A DNA stretch of 64,000 nt from JARRON01 sp037383845 (lineage in GTDB: Bacteria > Pseudomonadota > Gammaproteobacteria > Steroidobacterales > XN24). The first letter of the stretch is position 1. Each line of letters begins with the position of its first letter. Below the pieces are notes generated by a model. The model did no database searches. It had not been told where the DNA came from and saw nothing but the letters and a program-made list of their open reading frames with translations. The stretch spans positions 16,163 through 80,162 of the forward strand of contig JARRON010000004.1 in the NCBI GenBank assembly GCA_037383845.1, written 5' to 3'. Positions 16,635 through 24,200 of the stretch are shown in pieces. The translations under genes and the position numbers were made by a program.

Positions 16635-17969
16635 ATGGTGCCCGCCGTCTGGGAACAGTGCCTGAATCGACTGCGTAACGAGCTGTCCCCGGACCAGTTC
16701 AACACCTACGTGGCGCCGCTCCAGGCAACCGGTGAAGATCAGCGCCTGCGCCTGCTGGCCCCGAATCCCTACGTCGTGACGTGGATCCGGCGGCATTATC
16801 TGGACCGTATCCGGGAGGTGATCGCCGAACTGCCTGGCGGGAGTTCCGTCCAGGTTTCCATTGACGTGGGCAGCCGCGCAGCGATCATGCCCGCGGTGCC
16901 GCCCCCGGACGCAGCTTCCGTATCCCGCGCCGGACGGGCCTTTCACGTCGGCGGCCGGTTGAACGTAGATTTCACCTTCGAGAATTTCGTCGAGGGCAAG
17001 AGCAACCAGCTGGCCCGCGCCGCGGCCTTCCAGGTGGCGCAGAATCCCGGCACAGCCTACAACCCGCTCTTCATCTACGGCGGCGTGGGTCTCGGCAAGA
17101 CCCACCTGATGCATGCGGTAGGCAACGCCATCATAGAACAGGTGCCTGGGGCCCGTGTGGCCTACGTGCACTCCGAGCGTTTCGTGAGCGACATGGTCCG
17201 GGCGCTCCAGAACAACACCATGGACGAATTCAAGCGCACCTATCGGTCCCTGAATGCACTGCTGATCGACGACATCCAGTTCTTCGCCGGCAAGGAGCGT
17301 TCCCAGGAAGAGTTTTTCCACACCTTCAACGCGCTTTTCGAGGAGCGCCAGCAGATCGTGCTGTCCTGCGACCGCTATCCGAAAGAGGTGGATGGCCTGG
17401 AGGACCGCCTCAAGACGCGCTTCGGTTGGGGTTTGACCGTGGCCATCGAACCACCCGAACTGGAAACCAGCGTCGCCATTCTCATGAAGAAGGCCGCCGC
17501 GGAGGGCGTGACGCTGCCGTCGGAAGTGGCTTTCCTCATCGCCAAGCGCATCCGATCCAATATCCGTGAGCTGGAAGGTGCCCTGCGTCGTGTCATCGCC
17601 ACGTCCCGGTTCCTGGACCAGGGCATTACCATGGAGTTTGCGAAGCGGGCCCTCGGTGACCTCCTCTCGCTGCAGGACCGGCTGGTAACCATCGAGAATA
17701 TCCAGAAGACGGTGGCGCAGTACTACAAGATCCGGGTCGCTGACCTCATGTCAAAGCGGCGCAACCGCGCCGTGGCCCGGCCGCGCCAGGTCGCAATGAG
17801 CCTGGCCAAGGAACTGACGGAGCGCAGCTACCCGGAGATCGGGGACGCTTTCGGTGGCAGGGACCACACGACCGTCCTCCATGCCTGCAAGCGCATCAAG
17901 TCCCTCCGGGAGTCCGACATGCGGATCCGGGAGGACTACGAAAACCTGTTGAGAACCCTGACGGCGTGA
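16635..17969 (+). CDS. dnaA: Chromosomal replication initiator protein DnaA
   Basis: DnaA, 444 residues, the AAA+ ATPase that opens the origin. Domain I starts at MVPAVWEQCLNRLRNEL; the linker is short; the AAA+ core begins at LNVDFTFENFVEGKSN with Walker A GGVGLGKTH and Walker B LLIDDIQFFAGK; the C-terminal DNA-binding domain holds the signature GGRDHTTVLHACKRI. The start at 16635 matches the usual N-terminus; an upstream in-frame GTG region would overlap the divergent rpmH promoter. The gene is followed by the probable oriC and dnaN. Confidence 0.99.
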   Translation: MVPAVWEQCLNRLRNELSPDQFNTYVAPLQATGEDQRLRLLAPNPYVVTWIRRHYLDRIREVIAELPGGSSVQVSIDVGSRAAIMPAVPPPDAASVSRAGRAFHVGGRLNVDFTFENFVEGKSNQLARAAAFQVAQNPGTAYNPLFIYGGVGLGKTHLMHAVGNAIIEQVPGARVAYVHSERFVSDMVRALQNNTMDEFKRTYRSLNALLIDDIQFFAGKERSQEEFFHTFNALFEERQQIVLSCDRYPKEVDGLEDRLKTRFGWGLTVAIEPPELETSVAILMKKAAAEGVTLPSEVAFLIAKRIRSNIRELEGALRRVIATSRFLDQGITMEFAKRALGDLLSLQDRLVTIENIQKTVAQYYKIRVADLMSKRRNRAVARPRQVAMSLAKELTERSYPEIGDAFGGRDHTTVLHACKRIKSLRESDMRIREDYENLLRTLTA

Positions 17970-18178
17970 TGTGGATAACTTGTGCACATTTTCAGGAGCC
18001 ATTTCTGTCCACAGGCCGTCCACATGTTGTACGGGCGTGATACCGCGGATGTCAGGTACAGTTGTTACTTATTTAAGTTACTGAAAATAAAAGATTAATT
18101 AAGGTTATCCACAGATCCAGGTCTGCGTTGTAATAACAACAGCTATCTAATATTCAGTCTTTACTAACAGGTGGCGAG
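17970..18178 (+). other. Probable replication origin (oriC) between dnaA and dnaN
   Basis: This 209-base gap has two exact DnaA boxes, TGTGGATAA at 17970-17978 (minus orientation) and TTATCCACA at 18105-18113 (plus orientation). Weaker ones are TTGTGCACA at 17980-17988, CTGTCCACA at 18005-18013 and CCGTCCACA at 18016-18024. Bases 18060-18170 are strikingly AT-rich against a GC-rich background and would serve as the unwinding element. A 7-base inverted repeat (GTTGTTA at 18061, TAACAAC at 18134) flanks it. The dnaN promoter should also lie here. In Pseudomonas the origin is on the rpmH side of dnaA, but that gap has one box and no AT-rich tract here. Confidence 0.7.
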
Positions 18179-19276
18179 ATGAAGCTGAGTGCCCCCCGGG
18201 AAGCCCTTCTGGAGCCTCTTCAGGCCGTCATGGGAGTCGTCGAGCGACGACAGACCATGCCCGTGCTGGCAAATGTACTTGTAACAGCATCGGACAAAGG
18301 AGTGGCCATCACGGCCACAGACCTGGAGGTGGAGCTCGTTGCGACGGCGGAAGTCGCGGTGGAGAAAACCGGCGAGATTACCCTCCCGGGACGCAAGCTC
18401 CTGGACATCTGCCGGGCATTGCCGGAGGGTCAGGACCTGACACTGGGTCAGTCCGGCGACAAGGTGACCGTGAAGTCCGGCCGAAGTCGCTTCACCCTGT
18501 CTACCCTGCCGGCGGCGGAATTCCCGACGGTGGAGGACATACGGGCCGCCCAGTCCCTGGCCCTGCCCCAGTCTCAGCTGGGTCGCCTGCTCGAGAAGAC
18601 CCACTTCGCGATGGCGAACCAGGATGTTCGCTATTACCTGAACGGGCTGCTGCTGGACGTGGCCGGGCCCAGAATCCGGTGTGTGGCCACGGACGGACAT
18701 CGCCTGGCGCTGTGCGAGTGCACCGTAGACAGTGCTGATGCGACCCCGCAGCAGGTGATTCTGCCCCGGAAGGGCGTTTTGGAGCTGCAAAGGCTGATCG
18801 GGGGAGACGGGGAATGCACCGTGTCCGTGGGGACCAACCACCTGCGGGTGGAGGTGGACGGGATCCGTTTCACCTCAAAGCTTATCGACGGTCGCTTCCC
18901 GGACTACGAGCGGGTGATCCCGAAGGAAATCGATACGCCGATGCTGGCGGACCGGCAACTGCTGATCGAGGGACTGTCCCGGGCCCGGATCCTGGCCAAC
19001 GAGAAGTACAAGGGCGTTCGGCTGGAGGTCAAAGACGGCAATCTTGTCGTGCAGGCCCATAACCCTGAGCAGGAAGAGGCCGAAGAAGAGATCGAGGTCG
19101 AATACAGTGGCGACGACCTGGAAATCGGCTTCAATGCGGAATACCTGATTGCGGCCTTGCGAGCCCTGGAATCGGATGAGGTGCGGCTGGAGTTCAAGGA
19201 CTCCTCCAGCAGCTGCCTCATCCAGGACAAGGAAAAGCGCGACTGCAAGTACGTCGTCATGCCGATGCGGCTGTAG
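18179..19276 (+). CDS. dnaN: DNA polymerase III subunit beta (sliding clamp)
   Basis: The beta clamp, 365 residues, a ring that tethers polymerase III and other enzymes to DNA. The N-terminus MKLSAPREALLEPLQAVMGV, the FPTVEDI segment, the LPRKGVLELQRL linker and the C-terminal YVVMPMRL are standard. The ATG at 18179 has an AGGTGG ribosome site. It is followed 13 bases later by recF. Confidence 0.99.
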   Translation: MKLSAPREALLEPLQAVMGVVERRQTMPVLANVLVTASDKGVAITATDLEVELVATAEVAVEKTGEITLPGRKLLDICRALPEGQDLTLGQSGDKVTVKSGRSRFTLSTLPAAEFPTVEDIRAAQSLALPQSQLGRLLEKTHFAMANQDVRYYLNGLLLDVAGPRIRCVATDGHRLALCECTVDSADATPQQVILPRKGVLELQRLIGGDGECTVSVGTNHLRVEVDGIRFTSKLIDGRFPDYERVIPKEIDTPMLADRQLLIEGLSRARILANEKYKGVRLEVKDGNLVVQAHNPEQEEAEEEIEVEYSGDDLEIGFNAEYLIAALRALESDEVRLEFKDSSSSCLIQDKEKRDCKYVVMPMRL

Positions 19277-19289
19277 CCGCGGTTACCGG

Positions 19290-20348
19290 ATGGCGCTGCG
19301 GCGGCTGGCCATTGACAACCTGCGCTGTCTCGAGCGGGTGGAGATCGAGCCAGCCGGCGGCCTGAACTTCCTGACAGGACCCAATGCCTCGGGCAAGACA
19401 AGCTTGCTCGAGGCTATTTTTTTCCTCGGGCGGGGCCGAACGTTCCGAGGCGGGCGCCGTGAGGCGGCGATCCGGGAGTCTGCCGAGATGCTCCGGGTGG
19501 TGGGGCATCTGGTGGAAGGGGAAGTGATCGGCGTTGAAATCCGGCAGGGCGAGTGGGTGGCGCGGGCGGCGGGAAAGAGCGTGGAGAGCCTCGCGGACCT
19601 GGCGCGGCTGCTGCCGGTGCAGCTGGTTGATCCGGAGATCCATCGTCTGGTCCAGGAAGGACCGGGCGAGCGGAGGCGGTATCTGGACTGGGCAGCGTTT
19701 CACGTGAAACCACAGTTCCTGCACGTCTGGCGGGACTACCAGCGGGCCCTGAGGCAGCGGAATGCGGCACTCAAGGCGGGAACACCGGATTCCGGACTGC
19801 GGGTATGGGATCGGCACCTGGCCGCAGCAGGCGGGGCGCTGGATGAACTCAGGGCTGAGGTACTGGCACTGCTGGCCGCGCCCGTGCAGGAGGCGTCAGC
19901 GGCGCTGCTGGGGGAGGCCGTGGAGCTGGAGTATCGGCCCGGGCACGCAGGCCGGGTATCACTCGGGGCGGCCCTTGAGGCCGGCCGGGACCGGGATCGG
20001 CGACTTGGCACCACCCAGGCGGGGCCTCATCGCGCGGATATCAACGTGACCTTCGAGTCCCACAAGGCCCGGGGCTGGGTTTCCCGGGGTCAGCAGAAAC
20101 TGGTGGCCGCCGCCCTGGTCCTGGGCCAGGCGCGGCTCCTGGCGCCGCTGTGGGACGGCCGGGGCGTCCTCCTGGTGGATGACCCGGCGGCGGAGCTTGA
20201 CGGGCAGCGGCTGGCAGCCATGCTGGCTTACGTAAGGACGCTGCCGTTCCAGGTATTTCTGACCGGGCTGGATCAGCGCGTGCTGGACGCCGTGGAGCCC
20301 GACCGGGTGTTTCACGTGGAACAGGGACAGGTGGCCCAGGTGGTATAA
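19290..20348 (+). CDS. recF: DNA replication and repair protein RecF
   Basis: RecF, 352 residues, an SMC-like ATPase that loads RecA at gaps with RecO and RecR. Walker A GPNASGKTS is at about residues 31-39, and the signature/Walker B region is VSRGQQKLVAAALVLGQA followed by LLVDDPAAELD. The start at 19290 gives the normal N-terminus (LAIDNLRCLERVEIEP). It lies between dnaN and gyrB as in most relatives; its stop overlaps a likely gyrB promoter. Confidence 0.97.
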   Translation: MALRRLAIDNLRCLERVEIEPAGGLNFLTGPNASGKTSLLEAIFFLGRGRTFRGGRREAAIRESAEMLRVVGHLVEGEVIGVEIRQGEWVARAAGKSVESLADLARLLPVQLVDPEIHRLVQEGPGERRRYLDWAAFHVKPQFLHVWRDYQRALRQRNAALKAGTPDSGLRVWDRHLAAAGGALDELRAEVLALLAAPVQEASAALLGEAVELEYRPGHAGRVSLGAALEAGRDRDRRLGTTQAGPHRADINVTFESHKARGWVSRGQQKLVAAALVLGQARLLAPLWDGRGVLLVDDPAAELDGQRLAAMLAYVRTLPFQVFLTGLDQRVLDAVEPDRVFHVEQGQVAQVV

Positions 20349-20349
20349 T
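20341..20349 (+). promoter_or_regulatory. Extended -10 promoter for gyrB
   Basis: TGGTATAAT (20341-20349) is a perfect -10 hexamer with the TGn extension, overlapping the recF stop codon. No good -35 is seen at 17 bases. Transcription would start near 20356, 23 bases before the gyrB ATG. Confidence 0.45.
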
Positions 20350-20378
20350 GCGGAAGTTTATCTGCACGGGCCTGGCCG

Positions 20379-22793
20379 ATGACCGAATCCCGCACCTACG
20401 ATTCCAGAAACATTAAGGTCCTCAAGGGCTTGGACGCTGTCCGCAAGCGTCCGGGCATGTACATCGGGGATACCGACGACGGCACCGGTCTCCACCACAT
20501 GGTGTTCGAGGTGGTGGATAACGCCATCGACGAGGCGTTGGCCGGCTACTGCACCACCGTCAAGGTGGTGATCCATCCCGATGAATCCATCACCGTCACC
20601 GATGACGGCCGCGGTATTCCGGTAGATCTCCACCCCGAGGAAGGTCGTTCCGCGGCGGAAGTCATCATGACCGTCCTCCATGCCGGCGGGAAATTCGACG
20701 ACAACTCCTACAAGGTCTCCGGCGGACTACACGGCGTAGGTGTGTCCGTGGTCAATGCGCTGTCAGAGCACCTGGAGCTGGTCATCCACCGGGATGGCCA
20801 GATTTATCGGCAGGAATACCGCATGGGCAAGCCCCTCTACGAACTGCGTACCGAAGGGGAAACCAGCCGCACCGGCACGATCCTGCGATTCAAGCCCAGT
20901 GCCGAGATCTTCACCAACATCCAGTTTCATTACGACGTGCTGGCCAAGCGGCTCCGCGAGCTGTCGTTCCTGAATTCCGGTGTGCGGATCGAGCTGGTGG
21001 ACGAGCGCGACGAGCAGCACGACGTCTTCCAGTACGACGGGGGCATCCGGGCCTTCGTCGAGCACCTCAACCGGAACAAAACCCCCATCCATCCGGCCGT
21101 GTTCTACTTCCAGGCGGAGCGGGACGGCATTGCCGTGGAAGTGGCCATGCAGTGGAACGACGCCTACCAGGAGTCCATGTTCTGCTTCACCAACAACATT
21201 CCCCAGCGTGATGGTGGCACTCACCTGTCAGGGTTTCGCACCGCCCTCACCCGGACGCTGAACAGCTATATCGAGCGGGAGAATCTGTCCCGGAAGGAAA
21301 AGGTGGCGACCACCGGGGACGACGCCCGGGAGGGCATGACCGCGGTATTGTCTGTGAAAGTGCCGGATCCGAAGTTTTCGTCCCAGACCAAGGACAAGCT
21401 GGTGTCCTCGGAGGTCAAGGGCGTGGTGGAGTCGGTCATGGCGGAGAAGCTTGAGGAGTTCCTGCTGGAGCATCCCCAGGACGCGAAAGCCATCGTGGGC
21501 AAGATCGTCGAGGCTGCCAGGGCCCGGGAGGCCGCCCGCAAGGCCCGCGAAATGACGCGCCGCAAGGGCGCCCTGGACGTGGCCGGGCTGCCGGGCAAGC
21601 TGGCGGACTGCCAGGAAAAGGATCCGGCGCTGTCAGAGCTTTTCCTGGTGGAGGGCGACTCCGCCGGCGGGTCCGCGAAGCAGGGCCGGGATCGCCGCTA
21701 CCAGGCCATCCTGCCCCTGAAGGGCAAGATCCTGAACGTGGAGAAGGCGCGATTCGACAAGATGCTGTCGTCCGCGGAGGTGGGGACTCTCATCACGGCG
21801 CTCGGGTGCGGTATCGGCCGCGAAGAATTCGACCCGGACAAGCTTCGCTACCACCGAATCATCATTATGACCGACGCGGACGTGGACGGCTCCCACATCC
21901 GGACGCTCCTGCTGACGTTCTTTTACCGGCAGATGCCGGAGCTCATCGAGCGGGGCCACGTCTACATTGCCCAGCCGCCGCTTTACAAGATCAAGAAGGG
22001 AAAGCAGGAACATTATGTCAAGGATGACGCTGAACTGACGGCCTACCTGACCAGCGTGGCCCTGGATGGCGGCGCCCTGTACGTGACCGCTGACGCCCCT
22101 CCTCTCCAGGGCCCCGGGCTGGAGGCGCTGGTGCGCAAATATACCGAGGTCATGGCCATTATCGGCCGCATTGGACGCAGGTACGACGAGCGCGTCCTGG
22201 AGCAGATTCTGTACAGCCCGGTACTCCCGGAGGAAGACCTGGACAACCTGGAGCGGGTGGAAGCATGGACCCGTGCCCTCCAGGAGCGTCTCGAGGGGAA
22301 CCCGGACCAGCCCCAGTATCGCCTCGGCGTGGAGCACCCGGACGACCAGGCGGGCTGGGACATCCGCGTGGACCGGCGCTACCACGGCGTGGAGACCAGC
22401 CGACTCATCCAGAGGGAGTTCTTCCAGTCAGCCGAATACCGGCGCATCGCCAGCCTGGGCTCCGAGCTGGCGGACCTCATCGGCGAGGGCGCCTACGTGG
22501 TGCGGGGCGAGCGCAGGCAGGAGGTAGGCAGCTTTCGCGAGGCCGTGGAATGGCTGATGGGCGAAGCGCGCCGCGGCCAGAGCATCCAGCGCTACAAGGG
22601 TCTCGGTGAGATGAATCCGGACCAGCTCTGGGAGACGACCATGAACACCGACACGCGGCGCCTGATGCAGGTCCGGATCGAGGACGCCGTGGCTGCGGAC
22701 GATATTTTCACCACCCTGATGGGCGACCAGGTCGAGCCCAGGCGGGACTTCATCGAGCGCAATGCGCTGTCAGTCTCCAATCTGGACGTTTGA
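20379..22793 (+). CDS. gyrB: DNA gyrase subunit B
   Basis: GyrB, 804 residues, the ATPase subunit of gyrase. The GHKL ATPase domain has VVDNAIDEA, DDGRGIPVD and GLHGVGVSVVNALSE; the transducer follows; the TOPRIM domain has LVEGDSAGGSAKQGRDR and IIMTDADVDGSHIRTLLL; the C-terminal insert typical of Gammaproteobacteria (about residues 565-730) is present, then RYKGLGEMNPDQLWETT. Length is as expected. It is the last plus-strand gene of the origin block and converges with plsC. Confidence 0.99.
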   Translation: MTESRTYDSRNIKVLKGLDAVRKRPGMYIGDTDDGTGLHHMVFEVVDNAIDEALAGYCTTVKVVIHPDESITVTDDGRGIPVDLHPEEGRSAAEVIMTVLHAGGKFDDNSYKVSGGLHGVGVSVVNALSEHLELVIHRDGQIYRQEYRMGKPLYELRTEGETSRTGTILRFKPSAEIFTNIQFHYDVLAKRLRELSFLNSGVRIELVDERDEQHDVFQYDGGIRAFVEHLNRNKTPIHPAVFYFQAERDGIAVEVAMQWNDAYQESMFCFTNNIPQRDGGTHLSGFRTALTRTLNSYIERENLSRKEKVATTGDDAREGMTAVLSVKVPDPKFSSQTKDKLVSSEVKGVVESVMAEKLEEFLLEHPQDAKAIVGKIVEAARAREAARKAREMTRRKGALDVAGLPGKLADCQEKDPALSELFLVEGDSAGGSAKQGRDRRYQAILPLKGKILNVEKARFDKMLSSAEVGTLITALGCGIGREEFDPDKLRYHRIIIMTDADVDGSHIRTLLLTFFYRQMPELIERGHVYIAQPPLYKIKKGKQEHYVKDDAELTAYLTSVALDGGALYVTADAPPLQGPGLEALVRKYTEVMAIIGRIGRRYDERVLEQILYSPVLPEEDLDNLERVEAWTRALQERLEGNPDQPQYRLGVEHPDDQAGWDIRVDRRYHGVETSRLIQREFFQSAEYRRIASLGSELADLIGEGAYVVRGERRQEVGSFREAVEWLMGEARRGQSIQRYKGLGEMNPDQLWETTMNTDTRRLMQVRIEDAVAADDIFTTLMGDQVEPRRDFIERNALSVSNLDV

Positions 22794-22865
22794 AGCAGTT
22801 CTAGGGAGATTGACGCTAACAGGCGACAATCGACGGAGATAACAGACTTTATTGTCTTTTTGCGG

Positions 22866-22923
22866 ATTTGGGCGCCTTTAGCCGTTGAAGCCCGCGACTC
22901 ACCGCATTTCGGCGCTTTTAACC
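22866..22923. repeat. Short imperfect direct repeat at the gyrB/plsC junction
   Basis: ATTTGGGCGCCTTTAGCC (22866-22883) and ATTTCGGCGCTTTTAACC (22906-22923) agree at 15 of 18 positions and are 40 bases apart. The second copy covers the last codons of plsC. The 105 bases between the gyrB and plsC stops hold only this and a weak AGAC/GTCT hairpin followed by five T at 22856-22860. Confidence 0.4.
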
Positions 22924-23654
22924 TCATTTTTTGCGACGGTTCCGTAGGCCGGGCTGATTTCGGCCATCCTGCCCTCGATCCAGGCCTGGGCCAGCTGGTT
23001 GAGCTCGGCCGGTGAGCGTCCCCCGGGCTCGATGGGCGGGCCGATCACGATCCGGACGGTGCCCGGGTGCTTCAGCCAGCCCCGCCGCGGCCAGAAGTCC
23101 CCCGCGTTGTGGGCCACGGGCAGGATGGGGCAGCCCGTCTCCGCCGCAAGCGCGGCCCCGCTCGCGCCGTAGCGCCGCGTGGTTCCCGGCGCCACGCGCG
23201 TGCCCTCCGGGAAGATGATCAGCCAGAATCCCCTGGCGAGCCGGTCCCTGCCCTGGGTGATGACCTGTTTCACCGCACTCCTGCCGGCGCCGCGGTTGAT
23301 GCTGATGGGCTCCAGCATGGCGAAACCCCAGCCGAAGAACGGCAGCCAGAGCAACTCCCGCTTGGCCACCCAGGTCTGCCGGGGCAGGATCTGGGTGCTG
23401 GCCATGATCTCGAACACCGACTGGTGCTTCCAGTAGACGATACAGTTCGACCCGGGAATGTTTTCTTCGCCCTCGAGCTCGTAGTCCAGGCCGCACAGCA
23501 GCTTCAGCGCCCGAAGGTTGAACCGGGACCAACCTTCGGCGAACCGGTAGACGAAGGCGCTGCCCAGCGGCGCCCCGAGCACCGCACCCGTGGCGTAAAA
23601 AGGCACCGACAAAAACAGCACCGAGGTGAACAGCAGGGAGCGGATCCAGATCAC
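22899..23654 (-). CDS. plsC: 1-acyl-sn-glycerol-3-phosphate acyltransferase
   Basis: A 251-residue PlsC-type acyltransferase, transferring an acyl chain to lysophosphatidic acid at the inner membrane. A membrane helix at the N-terminus (IRSLLFTSVLFLSVPFY) is followed by a variant of the HX4D box, YWKHQSVFEIM, where the His and downstream Glu/Ile replace the usual NHxxxxD. The FPEGTRV motif and the PILPVAHNAG block are clear. The usual HxxxxD aspartate position reads Glu (HQSVFE), a variant found in part of the family. Start is GTG 23654, overlapping the gmhB stop (GTGA). Confidence 0.9.
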   Translation of the reverse strand: MIWIRSLLFTSVLFLSVPFYATGAVLGAPLGSAFVYRFAEGWSRFNLRALKLLCGLDYELEGEENIPGSNCIVYWKHQSVFEIMASTQILPRQTWVAKRELLWLPFFGWGFAMLEPISINRGAGRSAVKQVITQGRDRLARGFWLIIFPEGTRVAPGTTRRYGASGAALAAETGCPILPVAHNAGDFWPRRGWLKHPGTVRIVIGPPIEPGGRSPAELNQLAQAWIEGRMAEISPAYGTVAKNEVKSAEMR

Positions 23655-24196
23655 CCGGCCTCCTCGCCCACCAGCGCCCGGCTGACGGCGTCCAGGTCCG
23701 CATAGCATTCCGGCGCCCTCTCGCCTTGCAGCGCCGCCTGGGCCCTCAGACCATTGCCGGTGAGCACCAGGATGGGACGGGCGCCGGCCGCCCGCGCCGC
23801 TTCCACGTCCCGGACCGAATCGCCGACGGCCGGGACATCTTTCACGCTGACACCGTAGTGGGCCTCGATCTGGCCGAACAGTCCGGGCGCCGGCTTCCTG
23901 CAGTCGCAGCCGTCAGCCGGCCCGTGGGGGCAGAAGAAGACGGCATCGATGCGCCCGCCCGCGCCCTCGGCCGCCGCCCGCATCCGCTCGTGGATCCGCT
24001 CCAGCTCATCCAGCGACAAGTGTCCCCGGGCGATACCGGACTGGTTCGTGGCCACCACCACCGTCCAGCCGGCCCGGGTCAGTCGGGCGATGGCCCGCAG
24101 GCTCCCGGGCAGCGGCTGCCACTCCCCGACGGACCGAATGAAGTCTCTGCTGTCCCGGTTGATGACGCCGTCGCGGTCCAGGACCACCAGCTTCAC
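23651..24196 (-). CDS. gmhB: D-glycero-beta-D-manno-heptose 1,7-bisphosphate 7-phosphatase
   Basis: GmhB, 181 residues, a cytosolic HAD phosphatase that removes the 7-phosphate in ADP-heptose synthesis for LPS inner core. The catalytic DRDGVIN is at residues 8-14 (Asp8, Asp10), motif II is VVATNQSGIARG, the zinc loop is CPHGPADGCDC and motif III/IV is KPAPG...GDSVRDVEAA. It lies 4 bases after glyS and overlaps plsC, as in Pseudomonas and relatives. Confidence 0.93.
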   Translation of the reverse strand: MKLVVLDRDGVINRDSRDFIRSVGEWQPLPGSLRAIARLTRAGWTVVVATNQSGIARGHLSLDELERIHERMRAAAEGAGGRIDAVFFCPHGPADGCDCRKPAPGLFGQIEAHYGVSVKDVPAVGDSVRDVEAARAAGARPILVLTGNGLRAQAALQGERAPECYADLDAVSRALVGEEAG

Positions 24197-24200
24197 AACG

